Source: Cotesia glomerata (Eukaryota > Arthropoda > Insecta > Hymenoptera > Braconidae). Taken from it: DNA of 64,000 bases. A program made the position numbers and the translations under genes. The stretch is taken from positions 1,357,967 through 1,421,966 of the forward strand of contig NC_058165.1 in NCBI RefSeq assembly GCF_020080835.1, written 5' to 3'. The notes beneath the pieces are model-generated. The model ran no database searches and was not told the origin of the DNA. It saw nothing but the letters and a program-made list of their open reading frames with translations. Shown piece after piece: positions 35,792 through 50,477 of this stretch (position 1 is the stretch's first letter; every line of letters begins with the position of its first letter).

Positions 35792-36478
35792 TAACCTGAA
35801 AGATTGTAAAGAAATAAAATAAAAAATAAGTAGGAAAAATAGTTAAATATTTTCTTTTCGCTCTAGATCCACCAGAGATTTAAAATCCTTTGGATCCTTC
35901 CAAGCCTTTCATCAGCATATGTTACAATCCTTGATACAAGAAAGTAACCAGACACCTTTTCATACGATATAAAATATAGTATATATATAATATAATATAA
36001 TAGTAAAAAACCTCATAGAAACTAAAATTAATAGCTTCTGGGCGTGTTACGCCAGCTCACAAATGTAAACAAACGCTTATGCCATTTAGAAAAGCACATC
36101 CGTAGCAAATTAAATTTTTTACCTCTACTACAGCTTACGCTCTATCCTATCCGTCCTAGGCATTTAAATCTCAAAAACACACATGCAACCATAATAATAA
36201 ATAATCACAATAATAAAATATATACCTGACAGTTGTCGAACTTTGAATTGCCAGGATGCATTCCCACATTCATATTGTGTTTTTACGATTTCACATTGAT
36301 GATACAGTGTCCTGATGTTCCGGAAACACGAATCGATTCGAAACAGGCTTATTTTTTTTTTCTTTTTTATCCTCTCGGCGGCTTTTTGGAACGCATTCAA
36401 AAATTTTACTCGCTTAAGTCGGTTGGGATTTGAATGTATGTGTGCTTTACATAAATGTAATCCACAATTTATATTTTT
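35792..36478. other. AT-rich DNA, no gene confirmed
   Basis: Short frames at 36044-36229 (plus) and 36164-36433 (both strands) have no recognisable similarity. A fragment near 36265-36325 (CATTCATATTGTGTTTTTAC) is repeated at 49238-49300. Confidence 0.4.
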
Positions 36479-36631
36479 AACTTCCCGCTAAGAAAATCGA
36501 AGATTTTTAAAAATCGGGAAGTTATTGTTTTCACCCCGATTTGCAAAAATCGAGTTTTCATCAGATCTCGACTTTTGAAGGTCATAGGAAGCTTCCCTGA
36601 CTATCCCCGCGAGGTTGTCACGGTGTCTGTA

Positions 36632-36681
<50 letters not shown>

Positions 36682-37333
36682 TATGTGAACCGCTTATAAC
36701 TTTTGAACGGCTTGACCGATTTCATCGCGGTTGGTGCCATTCAAAAGAGGTTGACCAAACTTAGATTTTGAAAACTATTTAGACCGATTCAGATCAATAA
36801 ATTTTGAGAAATCTTAAAAAAACTGAAAAAAAATTTTTTTTCAAATGTGGTTTTTTTGGAATAACTTTTAAACGGCTTAGAGGTTCAATTCCAAAAACTA
36901 ATCAGCTCTTAACCTCAAAAAACCACGTCGATCGCCACCAGTCCGGTCAAAATCGGTTGATTCATTCGAGAGATATCGTGAACGAAAGAAAACCGAAAAA
37001 AGTGTTTTTTCGGAATAACTCCAAAATTCCTAGCGCGATCAATTCAAAATTTAAGATTCTTTGTGAGGCTTGAAAAACTGCGTCGAATGCTTCTAACCGC
37101 GTAAAAATCGGTTTATTCATTCAAAAGTTATTGTGGTTTAAAAATTCAAAAAATAGTGTCTTATCAAATCTCTATCAGACTTTTGAGCTCGAAGAGCTTT
37201 AAAGGATAGGAAAGCAATCTCTTTGAGCTCGGAGAGCTCAAAATAACCCATAAATTGTATTTTTGAGCTCGAAAAGCTCAAAAACGTCATTGGTGCAATT
37301 TTAAGCGCCTAAGTATGGAATTAGCGGGAAGTT
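36479..37333. mobile_element. TTCCCGCTAA-ended element, uninterrupted copy
   Basis: AACTTCCCGCTAA at the left and TTAGCGGGAAGTT at the right, 855 bp. It has a GT tract at 36637-36677 and GAGCTC-rich sequence at 37180-37280. It is the intact reference for the split copy at 5156-6822. An 89-codon frame (36804-37073) is repeat-derived. Confidence 0.8.
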
Positions 37334-37337
37334 GCAA

Positions 37338-38121
37338 GATTTTTGAAAATTTTCTTCTCGAATTTGTTGTGAAAATTAATTTTTAGACGATTTTACGACT
37401 TTCTAACCGCAATATTTTTGAGTAACATGTTGTTAAATTGAATTTAAAATTGTTAAAAAATTATTATCTGACAATTTTAAGACTTTCTTAAGACGTTCCG
37501 TTTTAATGTTCCGGGGCTCTGTCGCTGTTAGCTCATCTTAAAATAGTCTAAATTTTTTTTTAAGATTTTTTTAAGACTAATTTAAGATCATTTTAAGACA
37601 ATTTAAAGACGCTCCATAATAATTTTCCGGAGTTGTCACTGTGATGTCATCTGAAATTAGCCTAAAAATTTTTTAATATTTTTTCTAAAATTTTTTTCAG
37701 ACTATTTAAAAATTATTTTAAGACTTAAATCTTAAAATAGTCTTAAAAAAATCTTAAAATCGTCATGAAAAAATCTTAAAATAATCTTAAAAAAATCAAA
37801 ATAATTATTAAAAAATTTTTAGGCTATTTTCAGATGACATCACAATGACAGCTCCGGAAAATTATTATGGAGTGTCTTTAAATTGTCTTAAAAAAATCTA
37901 AAAAAAAAATTTAGACTATTTTAAGATGAGCTAACAGCGACAGAGCCCCGGAAAATTAAAACGGACCGTCTTAAAAAAGTCTTAAAATTGTCAGATAATT
38001 TTTTAAAAATTTTAAATTCAATTTAAAAACATCTTACTCAAAAATATTGCGGTTAGAAAGTCGTAAAATCGTCTAAAAATTAATTTTCAAAACAAATTCG
38101 AGAAGAAAATTTTCAAAAATC
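37338..38121. repeat. 784-bp near-perfect palindrome
   Basis: The left arm starts GATTTTTGAAAATTTTCTTC and the right arm ends with its inverse. The arms are about 390 bp and meet near 37730. GC-richer islands (CCGGGGCTCTGTCGCTGTTAGC near 37513) recur inverted near 37928. The sequence is full of CTTAAAA/TTTTAAG motifs. Flanking sequence runs on in the same style to about 38220 (TTTTTTTTACACGGG), so the palindrome may be the core of a larger foldback element. It directly abuts the previous element. Confidence 0.85.
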
Positions 38122-38221
38122 TGCTCTCGGAATTTTTTTTTGGCGTCTTAAAAGAGTCTTAAAATAGTCTTAGTTTGTGTCACGTTTAAGATCTTAAACG
38201 AACGACAATTTTAAGACGATT

Positions 38222-40055
38222 TTTTTTTACACGGGATTGATCGGTGTGAATTTTGGAAAATTTCAATTTTTTCGGTGATTTTTTACAAGTATCTCAATTG
38301 AAAAAGAAATGTTTTTGTAGCGTTAAGATCCCAGTTTTCTTATTTTTTGCCGAAAAAAAAAATAAAAAAATTAGTTTTCCTCCCTCAATTTTCGTAAAAA
38401 GTATAAAAAAAATAAATTTTTTTCAAAAAAAACAATTTCTTATCTAACTAGTTTTCTCCGTAACCTTTTCCGAACTATTTTCTCTAAAACTCCTCATAAA
38501 TTATTTTTTTCTCCCCTTCCAATCCAACATTTACCCATTAAAAATCCTATTTTCAACCTCGAAAAATAAAACACCTCCATAAAAATGTGCTATAAAAATT
38601 AACAAAAACGAGCGTAGCAAATGAAATCTTGTGAGGCTGTTAGTAAGTCCAATTGCATTTATGTCCAAGATTTACAGCCTACAAACTACCGACAGGCGTC
38701 CTGCAGTCCAGCACGAGCAGGACACAAGCCAGGATCGTAAGATTACCCGATTTTGGCCTTTTTTCACCCAGTGACCTGGCTTCAAGGCCGTCAATTCAAG
38801 GATAGCAAAGAGTGAAAGCAATTTCTTTAGAAAAGCAAATAAAACCCAGGGGCACATCAAGATAAAACTTGGTATTAGCCTAAGCCAAAACCGGAAGGAT
38901 TGGGTTCGGTTACTTTAAATTTAATGCAGATTTTAACATTATTGACATAGGCCAGTTCATTTTGTAGCAGCTTCTAAGTTTGTTTGGACTCATGATGTTT
39001 CCTAGCAGACCTTGCAGACCTTGCAGGATTACCCAGTCAAATCCTAGCTGAAACTAAACACACAATAGCTGAAAATGGTCGAGCAGAGCTTATAAACGTC
39101 CGCATTTTCCTGTCTGTCAGTCTTTTTAGTATTATAAAACGAAATTCCGGCTCTATATTCAGGATCTGCAGACTATAGTCTATATAATAGCTATTTTGAC
39201 ACGTTCTGTGTTGTTTGCCGCTGAGTTTGCCTCGTCTAGCTACGGGACGCCGTGTTGCCCACAGCGGGTGTTCCAGCACGAGAATCTCTTTGTTAGTTTA
39301 ACTCGCTAAGTAAATGCTGTGTTGGTTCTTTTTCCTTTTTTTTTGCTTGCTTACAGATACAAAATCCAATTTTTTTTTACATGACTTGTTCTAGTTCTGC
39401 TTTTCATTCTGATCATGACAGGTTATAATTGTTTTTCGGACCAAGATTGAGATTTTAATCTGGTGGTTCGCGGAAATTTTTATGATTGAGGTTTTGGTTT
39501 AATTGTCATGGGTTGATCTGGCGGATTGCTGTTATTTGAGTCATCGGATGTGAAAAAGAAGAATAAAATTGTTGCGACATAAATTCTTAATTAAAAAGAT
39601 AGTTTTTTTTTTTTTATATAAAGGCACCGATTGACCTTGCTTTATTTTTTTTTTATTTATTTATTATATTAATTAGGAAGTTTTTGCAGAGTCAATTTTT
39701 TTTTTATAAAACTTTTGAAAACTAGAATCTCAAAGCTACAAAATGTTTTTTTTTTTATAGCCATTTTTTATTAAGATACAACTTGCCAAAAATCACAAAA
39801 AAATATTTTTTAACAAATATTTTTAAAGTAATTTGTTAAATATGAAAAAAAATTCATAGCTCAAATTTTATTACAAAAAAATTTTAACCTTTCATTATGA
39901 TTTTTATTTTGGAATTATGATGAAAATTTTGGTTTTTTTAAAAAATCATAAGGCACATTTTTTGTAAAATTAAATATTATTTTTGTTTAAAAATTTTATA
40001 AGACCAAGATTTTCGTCGTAATATTAAAAATTGGAACCAAATTTTAAAATTTCTC
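38222..40055. other. Single-copy DNA, no gene confirmed
   Basis: 38640-39300 is less AT-rich, with two short minus-strand frames (38672-38860 and 39037-39279) that match nothing known. The remainder is AT-rich with many T- and A-runs. Confidence 0.4.
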
Positions 40056-40850
40056 CACTGATAGAAGGATTTAGTACGGAGTAATAAACTGATTTAGTAA
40101 AAAAATTTTTAGTCATTTATTTGGGAGAAAAAAATATTTTTTACCCATCAGTATTATTTGTTACAGTTTAATAAATTATTTTTTTATTCTAAATAAATTA
40201 AATTAATATAAACAAAGCCTTATTATATAAAAATAAATATTTGTTTCCACCAAATAATATTTAGTAGTAGTTACTAAATATTTGTTTGGTAAGTATTGTC
40301 GGTAGATGGCGATGCTTTAATTCCAATATCATACATAACCTATTAACTGACTGAGATTATTTTATTGAGCTCGATTTTGGGAGATTTATCTTCCCTTTGA
40401 AAAGACACATCCTCCCAAATGGCTTATATGTAATTTCTCAGTGGAGTTTAGTTTAAATTTGTTCAATTAGTCTATTATTGATATGTTAAAAAGTTGTTTA
40501 ATTTAAAATTTTATAAATGTCTGAAATAAACAATAATTATTTAATGAGATTATTTTCTTTATAATACCTTATATTTTAACTTAAAATTATTTATTTTTAT
40601 TATTTTGATTTATTTTTAGTAACAAAAGTTAGGTTATACGGTAAAATTAGTTAAATAATTAATTTGTTTAATAGCAATAAACGATTTATTGCGAAGCAAT
40701 AAATCATTTGTTAATACTAAATATTTATTTGGCGGCAATGCGCTTTAATAAATTATTTAGTAACTATTACTAAATATTTAGTAATTAAAGGTTTGTTACT
40801 AAATCATTTAGTAACTATTACTAAATCTTATTAATAGCTTTAAAAAATCT
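40056..40850. mobile_element. CACTGATAG-ended element, second subfamily, copy 1
   Basis: Starts CACTGATAGAAGGATTTAGT. The interior (AAGCAATAAATCATTTGTTA, CTACCGACAATAC inverse, CTCCCAAATGGCTTATATG) is found inverted in 42218-42999. The right end is degraded after CTAAATCTTATTAATAG. Confidence 0.8.
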
Positions 40851-41863
40851 TAAATAAATTTTTTTTTATTTAAGAAAAAAAAATGTATTCCCTAAATTCT
40901 TACAATAAAACTCCCTTCAAATTTAACACTCAATTAACACAGAATAACTAGTACATCCATGTGTCTCACATATGTTATATTTTCATACCATGACCACAAC
41001 ATACTGTAATTAAAATTACAAAAAAAAATTATTTATTCCATTTGAAAGGTGATAAATAAATTATAAAAAATCAAACAATTAAAATATTTTCAATAATAAT
41101 TGCATAATATTGTACGCAACAATTGTCTCGAATTTTTTGACACGTAAAAAAAACGAATATTCATGACTCTCGTTAAAATTAATTCACTTATATAAATAAA
41201 ACATTTTTTTATTTAACAAAATTTATTTATAAAAATCAATTAAAATACATTTAATTAAAAAAAAAAAAAATTTATAATTATAATTATTAATTAGCGTTAA
41301 ATTTGAAGATCATCCTTTTGGTAGGAATTTGCGGTCAAAAGAGAAGTATTTATTCAATGAATTAATTAAACTTTTTATTTTTATATCTATAATAAATAAC
41401 ATATATGTGTTTATTTATCGAGATAAGTTCACAGTAGTAACCACAGTTAAATTCAAATAATTAGTTTGTCAAAGCCACAATTTGAAGCTCTCAAATAGAG
41501 AGTACACAAAGTCATCGATAACGATGCTTTTAACGTACCCGGTGATCAAGCAAATATTAACTCGTAATTTCGATTACGCTTATTTTAAAATTAAAACGGT
41601 CGTTCTGGTTGATAGCGCATCATGTCCATCCGCAAATAATCCGACTGTATTTAGAACTGGGTGATATATTCGTATGCACGCAAACTAAATGTTGATATTA
41701 TTCACAACTAAACTTACTTTGGCAGTTTTAGAGTTTGAATTGGCTATCGAATAACGTAAATCATTCCTGATTGGTTTAGTTCCAGTCTATAGAGTGACTT
41801 ATCTCGATTAATATATGCATTTATGTTATTATTATTCGTCTGATTCGACAAACTTTAGAATTG
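40851..41863. other. AT-rich DNA, no gene confirmed
   Basis: A 60-codon plus-strand frame at 41482-41664 lies in a slightly GC-richer patch; no similarity recognised. Confidence 0.4.
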
Positions 41864-42008
41864 AAGTTTAAAAACTATCTCTAGATACTTAATTAAGAAA
41901 TAGCCTTGTATCTTGTAAAATATTGACATTTTTTAAGATATAAGCTCATTCTGGTGTTATACTCATCGAGACCTTTCATTTGAGTACCCACATCAATTTT
42001 TCATATAT

Positions 42009-42999
<991 letters not shown>

Positions 43000-43396
43000 T
43001 ATATATGAAAAATATATGAAAAATGCATGTAGATACTCAAATGAAAGCTCTTGATGAGTGTAACATCGAGATGAGCTTATATCTTTATAAATGTCAATAA
43101 TTAAGGAATGACCTTTTATCTTGTGAAATATTGACATTTTTAAAGATATAAGCTCATCTTGATGTTACTCTAATTGAGACCTTTCATTTGAGTACCCACA
43201 TCAATTTTTCATATATTTATATATATTATATATATATGTATATATGAAAAATATATGAAAAATGCATGTGGGTACTCAAATGAAAGCTCTTGATGAGTGT
43301 AACATCAGGACGAGCTTATATCTTTAAAAATGTCAATAATTAAGAAAGTACAGTGCAATTTAACGAAATTCATTATTTAATAAAGCAAAATTTTAT

Positions 43397-44295
43397 TTAT
43401 TTAAAAGAAAACGAAAAGAAGACGAAAACACTAAATATTTTTCCGGTGTGAATCGGAAATTGGCCAGTAATAAATAATTTATAACTTAAAATAAAATTCA
43501 ATAAAAGTAACGAAATATCGTGGGAAGACTAAAACAATAAAAAATGATTCCTAAAATCGTGGCACGTCTGTTTATAATTCAAATTAATTTATTCATGACT
43601 CATGAATAAATGAAAAGTTCCGTGGAATAGAATCAGTAAGCATTATTGTTACAAAAAAAAAAAGGTAATTAAAAAGCAGTAGAGTAATAATTCTAAGAAC
43701 ATAATAGCCCAACAATAAGCAGAATAATTGCCAAGTAATGCCAGGTTAAATTACATCGATGGTTACTTATATTTATACATTGTGAATTGTGGAATCTAGC
43801 CACGAGTTTATCGGACTAACGACTCGCATCGAGGCATAACTGAGTTATATCTCATACTTGTGCCTCTACTAATGTTAATGTTAATGTACTGCAAGATATA
43901 CCGTGCCTCAGAATTCAAGTCTTGGCACTTAAAACTTAACTCGAAAAACCCTTACGTCAGATATCTCGGTAATGATATTTTGATGGCCGGTCATTATGTA
44001 TCTACCCATCAGAGCCTAAACCGAGGATCCTTAGAGGATTGTGGAATACCGCTTTGCTTTGAGTAATCAGACTATCTTAATGTTATCTATTTGTTTTTAT
44101 TTTCAATGCTTTTTTTAATCAAGAGTTTATGAATTTTAAAGCCGCTTGTTATCTTCTAGATGAGTAATTAGTTTATTTCTTCGTTGAGCGGTAATTTATG
44201 GTTTTAGTTGAATTTTTCCCCGTGAAATTGATTTTACATGCTTGTTTGTATGCTTTACAAAAGAAATTTTGTCAAAATTGAAAATTTAGTTAGCT
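43397..44295. other. Single-copy DNA, no gene confirmed
   Basis: A 68-codon plus-strand frame at 43860-44066 has no known similarity. No exon chain found. Confidence 0.4.
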
Positions 44296-44809
44296 AAAAT
44301 AATTTATTATATTGTACTTTAATAATAAAGTTACTTCTAGGTGATTTTATTATAAATTTATCCATAAAAGCTCTGACAGTGACAGTATTGATGCGAGATA
44401 TAAAGAATTCATTAAAATATTTATTGTATGTTAACTTATGAGCGTGCTGTGATAAAAAAGGGGAAAAAAAAGTTTTTAGTAACGAAGGTGTTATTGGTAT
44501 TGGATATTTCTGTACAGTAAGCTTTCAGTCTTAGATTTATTGTAATTAAAGTTTTGTATGCACTTAAGAGACCGGAAAATTTTTTCAATCATCTTTTATA
44601 AAGAGGCTTTTTTAATTGATTATCATGGAAATTTACTGAGAGAAAAAAAATGTTGGTTCTCTGAACTAGGAAAATCTAGTTAGTTACCATCACCACTATT
44701 TAATTAAAGTTCTTATACCTAAAATAATTTATTATATTGTACGTTAATAACATAGTTACTTAAACTATTTTTAGTTAAATATCGGCATAATAGTCATCTT
44801 GATTAACTT

Positions 44810-45474
44810 TGTGGGGGTCATATCTTCCACCATTTTTTTTGTAAATTAATTTAAATAATTATTATTTATAATTATTAATTTTAATTCATTATCAGTTATG
44901 ATTATTAATATTATTTGATTATTATTTATATTTATTAACATTATTTAATTATTATTATTAGCATATAATTATTTAGTTAATAATTATGATTATTATTATT
45001 ATTATTATTATTATTTATTAGTAATAGGTAATTAATATAGTAATTACTTAAGTTGTAGATTTTTTTACAACGGTATTAAGAATTTTGTTAGAAAAGTTTC
45101 AGTTGTGTCTCATCACCATCAATTATACTAGATTATAATTTACTTGGTGATTCCAAACAACTGATAAATCTCGTCTGCTGCAAGAGCATTTTTGGGAAAT
45201 TTTAGTTTATTATAATTTTGGTGCAATATAATAAAATTCACATTTGCAGCTGGCGAGACCCTAATAAAATGAATTGTCATAAGATTAAAAATAGGTATAA
45301 GTTTGTTGTAAGAAGCTTAAGGGTTTTTTCCCAAATATTTTCCACAAAATATTCTCAATAACATACCTTTTTCTAAAGAGCAATTAAGGGATTAAAAACT
45401 CTTGTCGCCTGGCCAGCGACCGGACCCAAGACCTCACTAATTGCTCTCTATACCTATACCTATATATCTATTTT

Positions 45475-45506
<32 letters not shown>

Positions 45507-45913
45507 CCTTTTAACTAAAATACTTCTACTTTTCTATAATTTGAGAATCTATCCTGTACATGTACCTACGTATATCAATTCTATAATTTGTGTGTACCTA
45601 AAGAATCATTCCTGTACATGTACCTACGTATATCAATTTTTCATACTTACATACAACTAAGTACTCCTACCCTTAGTATATTTTCTATATACTTCCATCG
45701 AGTACCCCCTACCCCAGGAGAGGTCGGAGGCCGAGATGGACACTTGAAAATTTTGAGTTCTACCGAGTGACCCCCAAGCTTCGTATCGCATAATCGTAAC
45801 TTCACCTCGTTTTAAGTACACGCGTGTATTAGCAATTAAAGATATTTAAATAAAAATTATAATTGTACATCTTCGTTTACTTCACTAAATAACTCAACGC
45901 CCTCACATCCCAA
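44810..45913. mobile_element. Probable solo LTR (BEL/Pao-like) in element T
   Basis: 1104 bp flanked by AACTT (44805-44809 and 45914-45918), a 5-bp target duplication. Copies 1 and 2 of element T show the site unfilled. It starts TGTGGGGGTCATATCTTCC, an opening I associate with BEL/Pao LTRs, includes a signal-like AATAAAA and a CT run (45474-45500), and ends CCTCACATCCCAA. There is no internal coding region, so it would be a solo LTR; the terminal dinucleotide is not the canonical CA. Confidence 0.6.
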
Positions 45914-46107
45914 AACTTTAACTCAGTATGTCTAGCTCTACATTTTAAGTTACTGTAACTCAATTATCCTTCGAGAGTTAATCATATACATTTGGTAGCT
46001 AATTTGTCATTGAACGAAAAATTTTGGGAAAGGAGAGAAGAAAGGATAAAGGAAAAGGGGGGACCACTCAGTGGGAATTTTTCGACAACCGAAAAAATAA
46101 TTCGGAC

Positions 46108-46180
46108 AGCCCGGACCGGGAATCGAACCCGGATCTTTTGGTTACGCGCTTCGGGCTCGGACAGTTAAGCTATCCGAGAC
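46108..46180 (-). repeat. 73-nt tRNA-like sequence, minus strand
   Basis: Same as 21218-21290. Box A and box B regions are retained on the minus strand; the acceptor arms are mismatched. Confidence 0.65.
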
Positions 46181-46270
46181 ATTGTCCGTAACTACCTTTC
46201 AGTCAGCTAATAATTTTTTGTTTAACACGATAACAGAAAAATATTTATTAAAATATCGTCCGTATAACTA

Positions 46271-46935
46271 CACTAATAGGATTTATTAACTATTAATAAT
46301 TTTATTTATTTGAACACAATTATTTAATTTATTAAATTTTAATAAATATTTTTTAACATTCAATAAACATTTCTTTGAGAGGAAAGTACATTTATTAATA
46401 GTTAATAATTATTTATTAATTGTTAACAAATATTTATTAACAGTTAATAAATATTTTGTTGAGTGAATTTATTTGGCTTGCAATTTCATATGATATAAAG
46501 ATTGCTTATAAACAAAAATCATCTTTATAAATTATTTGGATTAATTATATTACATTATAATAACGTTTATTGTAAAATACCAAATTCTAACACAGTGAAC
46601 AATTATCTTTTATATTTTTAAATATTAAAAATGTTAATTTATTTAGTGAATTTAATTATTATCACGTATTCTAGCTGTAGGGTTATAAAAAGTGTCAAAA
46701 GAAAATTGCTATTTTTGCTTTTTATTTTAAATAAATATTTGTTAACAGTTAACAAATATTCATTAACCATTAATAAATATTTATTAGCAGTTAATAAATT
46801 TTACTTAATAAATTACTTATTAACTGTAAATAAATATTTGTTAAATGTTAACAAATATTTATAAACATTTAAAAAATAATTTATTGTTAATAAATATTTA
46901 TTAAATCCTACGTTAAAAAATCAGTTAACAAAGCT
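46271..46935. mobile_element. CACTGATAG-family MITE joined to element T
   Basis: Starts CACTAATAGGATTTATTAAC, one base from the canonical terminus, and follows the 4375-5100 copy throughout. The right terminus is missing. The junction with element T is the same as at 30685-30705. Confidence 0.75.
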
Positions 46936-48156
46936 TATTAAATATAAACTAAATAAGATGTTACTTCCTACTAAAATAAAAGAATTATTTCCGTTTCAAA
47001 CGTCACCTAAATTATTAAAAACCCACTTCAAAATTCACCACAAATTAAAATAGAATCAATTTAATTTATTAATACTTCCATTATCTTTCTATCCCGTACG
47101 TAATTTTCCACTATTAAAATCTATAATAATTCTCAGAAATGTATGAATGAATATCAATCATTAATTAGCACAAATACTGATATACTCACAATATTATATT
47201 AAAATCCCGGAGATAGAGCGTTATAAATCCGTCAGAACAAAGCGCTAGTGAAAATAATTATTTTATTGTATTAATTATTGCTGATTAAAACTGGCAGTAT
47301 CCGGACATGATACCCAGCACCATTATGTCAATGATAATAAATCTGCAATAGCTTGAAGAGGTCAGCTCCGCTATCTCATGAATAAAATGAATAAATATTA
47401 AATATACGGTATAAAATAAAATATAAATAACCACGTGGTATATGTAACATTGATTAGATTATAGCACATGATGGAGATTTTGAAAAAAAAACATCTTTCA
47501 CATGACTAAATCTTGTTAACAGGAATAAAAATTCATGAAGCTGTATGTTAGGGTTGCAAGTTGTGATCTCATAGTATGTGTTCGATGCATGTGGCTCTAG
47601 ACTATGTATTGGCTGTGGATATAATATAAAAGACCATTGGGGAGCTTGGATCCATCCCTATATTCTATATAATGTATTATACATGCTGCGTCGGAACAGA
47701 TACATCAGCGAAGTGTATAAAGCTAGCTTATAGATGTGAATATCTAGTAGATAGTAGTGGGTTCTATGTGGTATGTGGTATGTTCTATGTACTGCAAGGA
47801 GAGGAGCCGTAATTTGCCGGATGATAAAATATTCTAGAGCCTCATGTCACGCGTGTGGATATGTAAGTGCATAAAAGTAGCCAACGGGTCAGTTAAGCGC
47901 CACAGAAGACTAAAGACACCATGTGGCGGCAGGTTGATGTGCTTTGTGGTATAAAAATGACCCTGATTAGATTGTTAGAGGGCTGAGGGTTAGCGCAGGG
48001 ATCCAAAGGGGAAAATCTACGTGAATATAATGGATTTAATAAGGGGAGATGGTTAATAAAAGGATTTTACGGAGCGATAGCGATTTTTTTAAATAGTCCA
48101 GTGAGCACTAGGTAGGATCAAAACTTTAATTATTATTAGATCTGTTGAGAAATACT
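46936..48156. other. Single-copy DNA, no gene confirmed
   Basis: 47550-48060 is less AT-rich and contains no repeat family member, but no long frame or exon chain either. Confidence 0.4.
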
Positions 48157-48229
48157 CACGGAAAAAAAAGTTCACTCGAGACAAGAAAAAATAGTATATT
48201 TCTTACCTAGGGCAGGAAAATAAGAAAAG

Positions 48230-48292
48230 CCTCAGATCACATGTAATTGTTGGCCGAGGCGAAGCCGAGGTCAACAAACATGTGATCCGAGG
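48230..48292. repeat. GC-rich hairpin module
   Basis: CCTCAGATCACATGT pairs with ACATGTGATCCGAGG, and the inner TTGTTGGCC pairs with GGTCAACAA around GGCGAAGCC. An almost fully paired 63-nt stem-loop. Two further copies lie in the same element. Confidence 0.85.
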
Positions 48293-50416
48293 TTTTCTTT
48301 TTTACTTCCTAAGGGCTATATACTATTTTTGTCCAACGAAGGCGGAAAGCGGCAACTTTGTTTAGCGCAGCGGGACGAAAGTTTCCACTTTCCGCCCGGA
48401 GGGCAATAGTATATTACACATCTAGGGCAGTAAAATAAGAAATGTCTCAGATCACATGTAATTGTTGTCCGAGGCGAAGCCAGGGTCAATAAACATGTGA
48501 TCTGAGGCTATCTTATTTACTGCCCGTGGTGTGTATACTATTTTTCTCCTCGACGGAGGCGGAAAGCGGCATTTTTGTTTAGCGCAGCGGGACGAAAGTT
48601 GACGCTTTCCGTCCGTAGGTGAGAAAGAAAAATTTTTTTTGACGAGAAATTTCACCTATTCCAACAAAATTAATTCTCTTGCTTTAAGAAATACGGATCT
48701 TGATCCAAGAAAATTTATTTAAGTCAAGAAAATCTTGTTGTGAAGAGAAAATTCAGCCTCGAGCTCTAAAAAATTAAGTTCTTGATAGAAGTTAATTTTC
48801 TTGTCGAGAGAAAATTTCTCTCGAGGTCCAAAAAATTAAATATAAAGATAGAAGTTAATTTTCATAAATATTTTTATTGATTAACATGTCAATTGGGAAG
48901 ATCAAATAATATTTCATCATTTTTTTTCATTCAATATGTATAATTGCACTGTAAAATAATATAAGAAGGGTATCAAATATTCTCGAGAAAAATTTTCTCA
49001 AGGTGAGAAAATTTTTTTCTCAGCTGAAGTAGGTGGCACTGCATCCCTAAAGTATCTAAAAATCTTGATTAAATATTAAAATTTATTGAATCAAGTATTT
49101 ATGATAGAATTAAGAAAAAATGACTTACCAAGAATATAATTTAAAGAAAAATTTTAACTCCAGTCAAGAAATTTTTCTTTCTGTGTATATAAAAAAGCAA
49201 ATTTAAATTCAAAATTTGGTAGATAGAACATTTTCACATTCATATTGTGTTTTTACGATTTTAAATTGAAGATACAGTGTCGTGATGTTCCAAAAACACG
49301 AATCCATTCAAAACATTCAAGTCATAATATATTGTTGCCTTTTATTCATAATTCAAGAAAAAAAATTTTTTTTACTGTTGGAAATTCGTTAGGATAGTAT
49401 CTCCATGATGATATTAACATAATTTAATTATGAAATCATAATGATATTGAATTGAATTCAAAGTTTAATGGTAATGATGGTCATATCTGCATAAAATCAT
49501 AATGATATTTTTAGCCTTTTTAAATCGTGATATAAAGTTATTGAGTCATAACTATACACAGGAAATAATGCAAAATAATTAAATTAAAGAAATTTTTAGG
49601 ACGATATAAATTGTTTTCAAAATAAAAAATAATTATCTTAAGACGAAAAAAATTTTTCAGTTAAAAATTTTTTTTAAACCAAGATAGTCAATGTTTTTCT
49701 AAATATTCTTCCAAGTTAAGAAAATCAAGGAGGAAAGTTAAGTAGTTCAACAGTATAGTGCATGATAAAAATACTGTTTTTCTCAATTGTTATACATTTC
49801 CTCTGATTAACAGAAAAAATTAAAATTTTACTAATCTACTTAAGAAAGATTCGCTCTCACAGGTATTTTACTTATTACGGGTTTCCAAAGTATTGATATG
49901 GCTCATATATGAATCTTACATTAGTGCCAAACTATGAGATTCATTATGATATTCATTATGAGCTTCATAATGATATCATATCATTTTTACACGGGTATCA
50001 CTATTTCATCACCAAAATTGTAAACAAATCCACTCGTAAGTTTCAGAGTTGGTTATGCGTGGTGGCGCTGAAGGCGTCGTGGATCGTGATAATCACGATC
50101 CGTTTCGCCATAGTAAGGAAACGTTTCTTTATGATCGCAATACGTTTTGACATATTCACATACCATGAAAAGTTAATATAAGAATCGGAAGTATAGAGTA
50201 TATCAGGTTATAATATTTTGAAAATGACAATACTGTTTTGAGCTAATCACAATACTACGTTCACGATCCACTGGATCGCTACAATAGCAATACTTTTTTT
50301 TGCCCTCCGGGCGGAAAGTGGCAACTTTCGTCCCGCTGCGCTAAACTAAGTTGCCGCTTTCCGCCTTCGTCGGACAAAAAAATAGTATACACTCCACGGG
50401 AAGTAAATAAGAAAGC

Positions 50417-50477
50417 CTCAGATCACATGTTTGTTGACCTCGGCTTCGCCTCGGCCAACAATTACATGTGATCTGAG
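50417..50477. repeat. GC-rich hairpin module, inverted copy
   Basis: Perfect 14-bp outer stem CTCAGATCACATGT/ACATGTGATCTGAG and an inner stem around GGCTTCGCC. Inverted relative to 48230-48292. Confidence 0.85.

Larger units (their letters stand above)
44296..46266. mobile_element. tRNA-containing dispersed element T, copy 3, split
   Basis: Same orientation as copy 1. The left part (44296-44809) and right part (45914-46266) join exactly as in copies 1 and 2 once the 1.1-kb insertion and one duplicated AACTT are removed. Confidence 0.85.
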
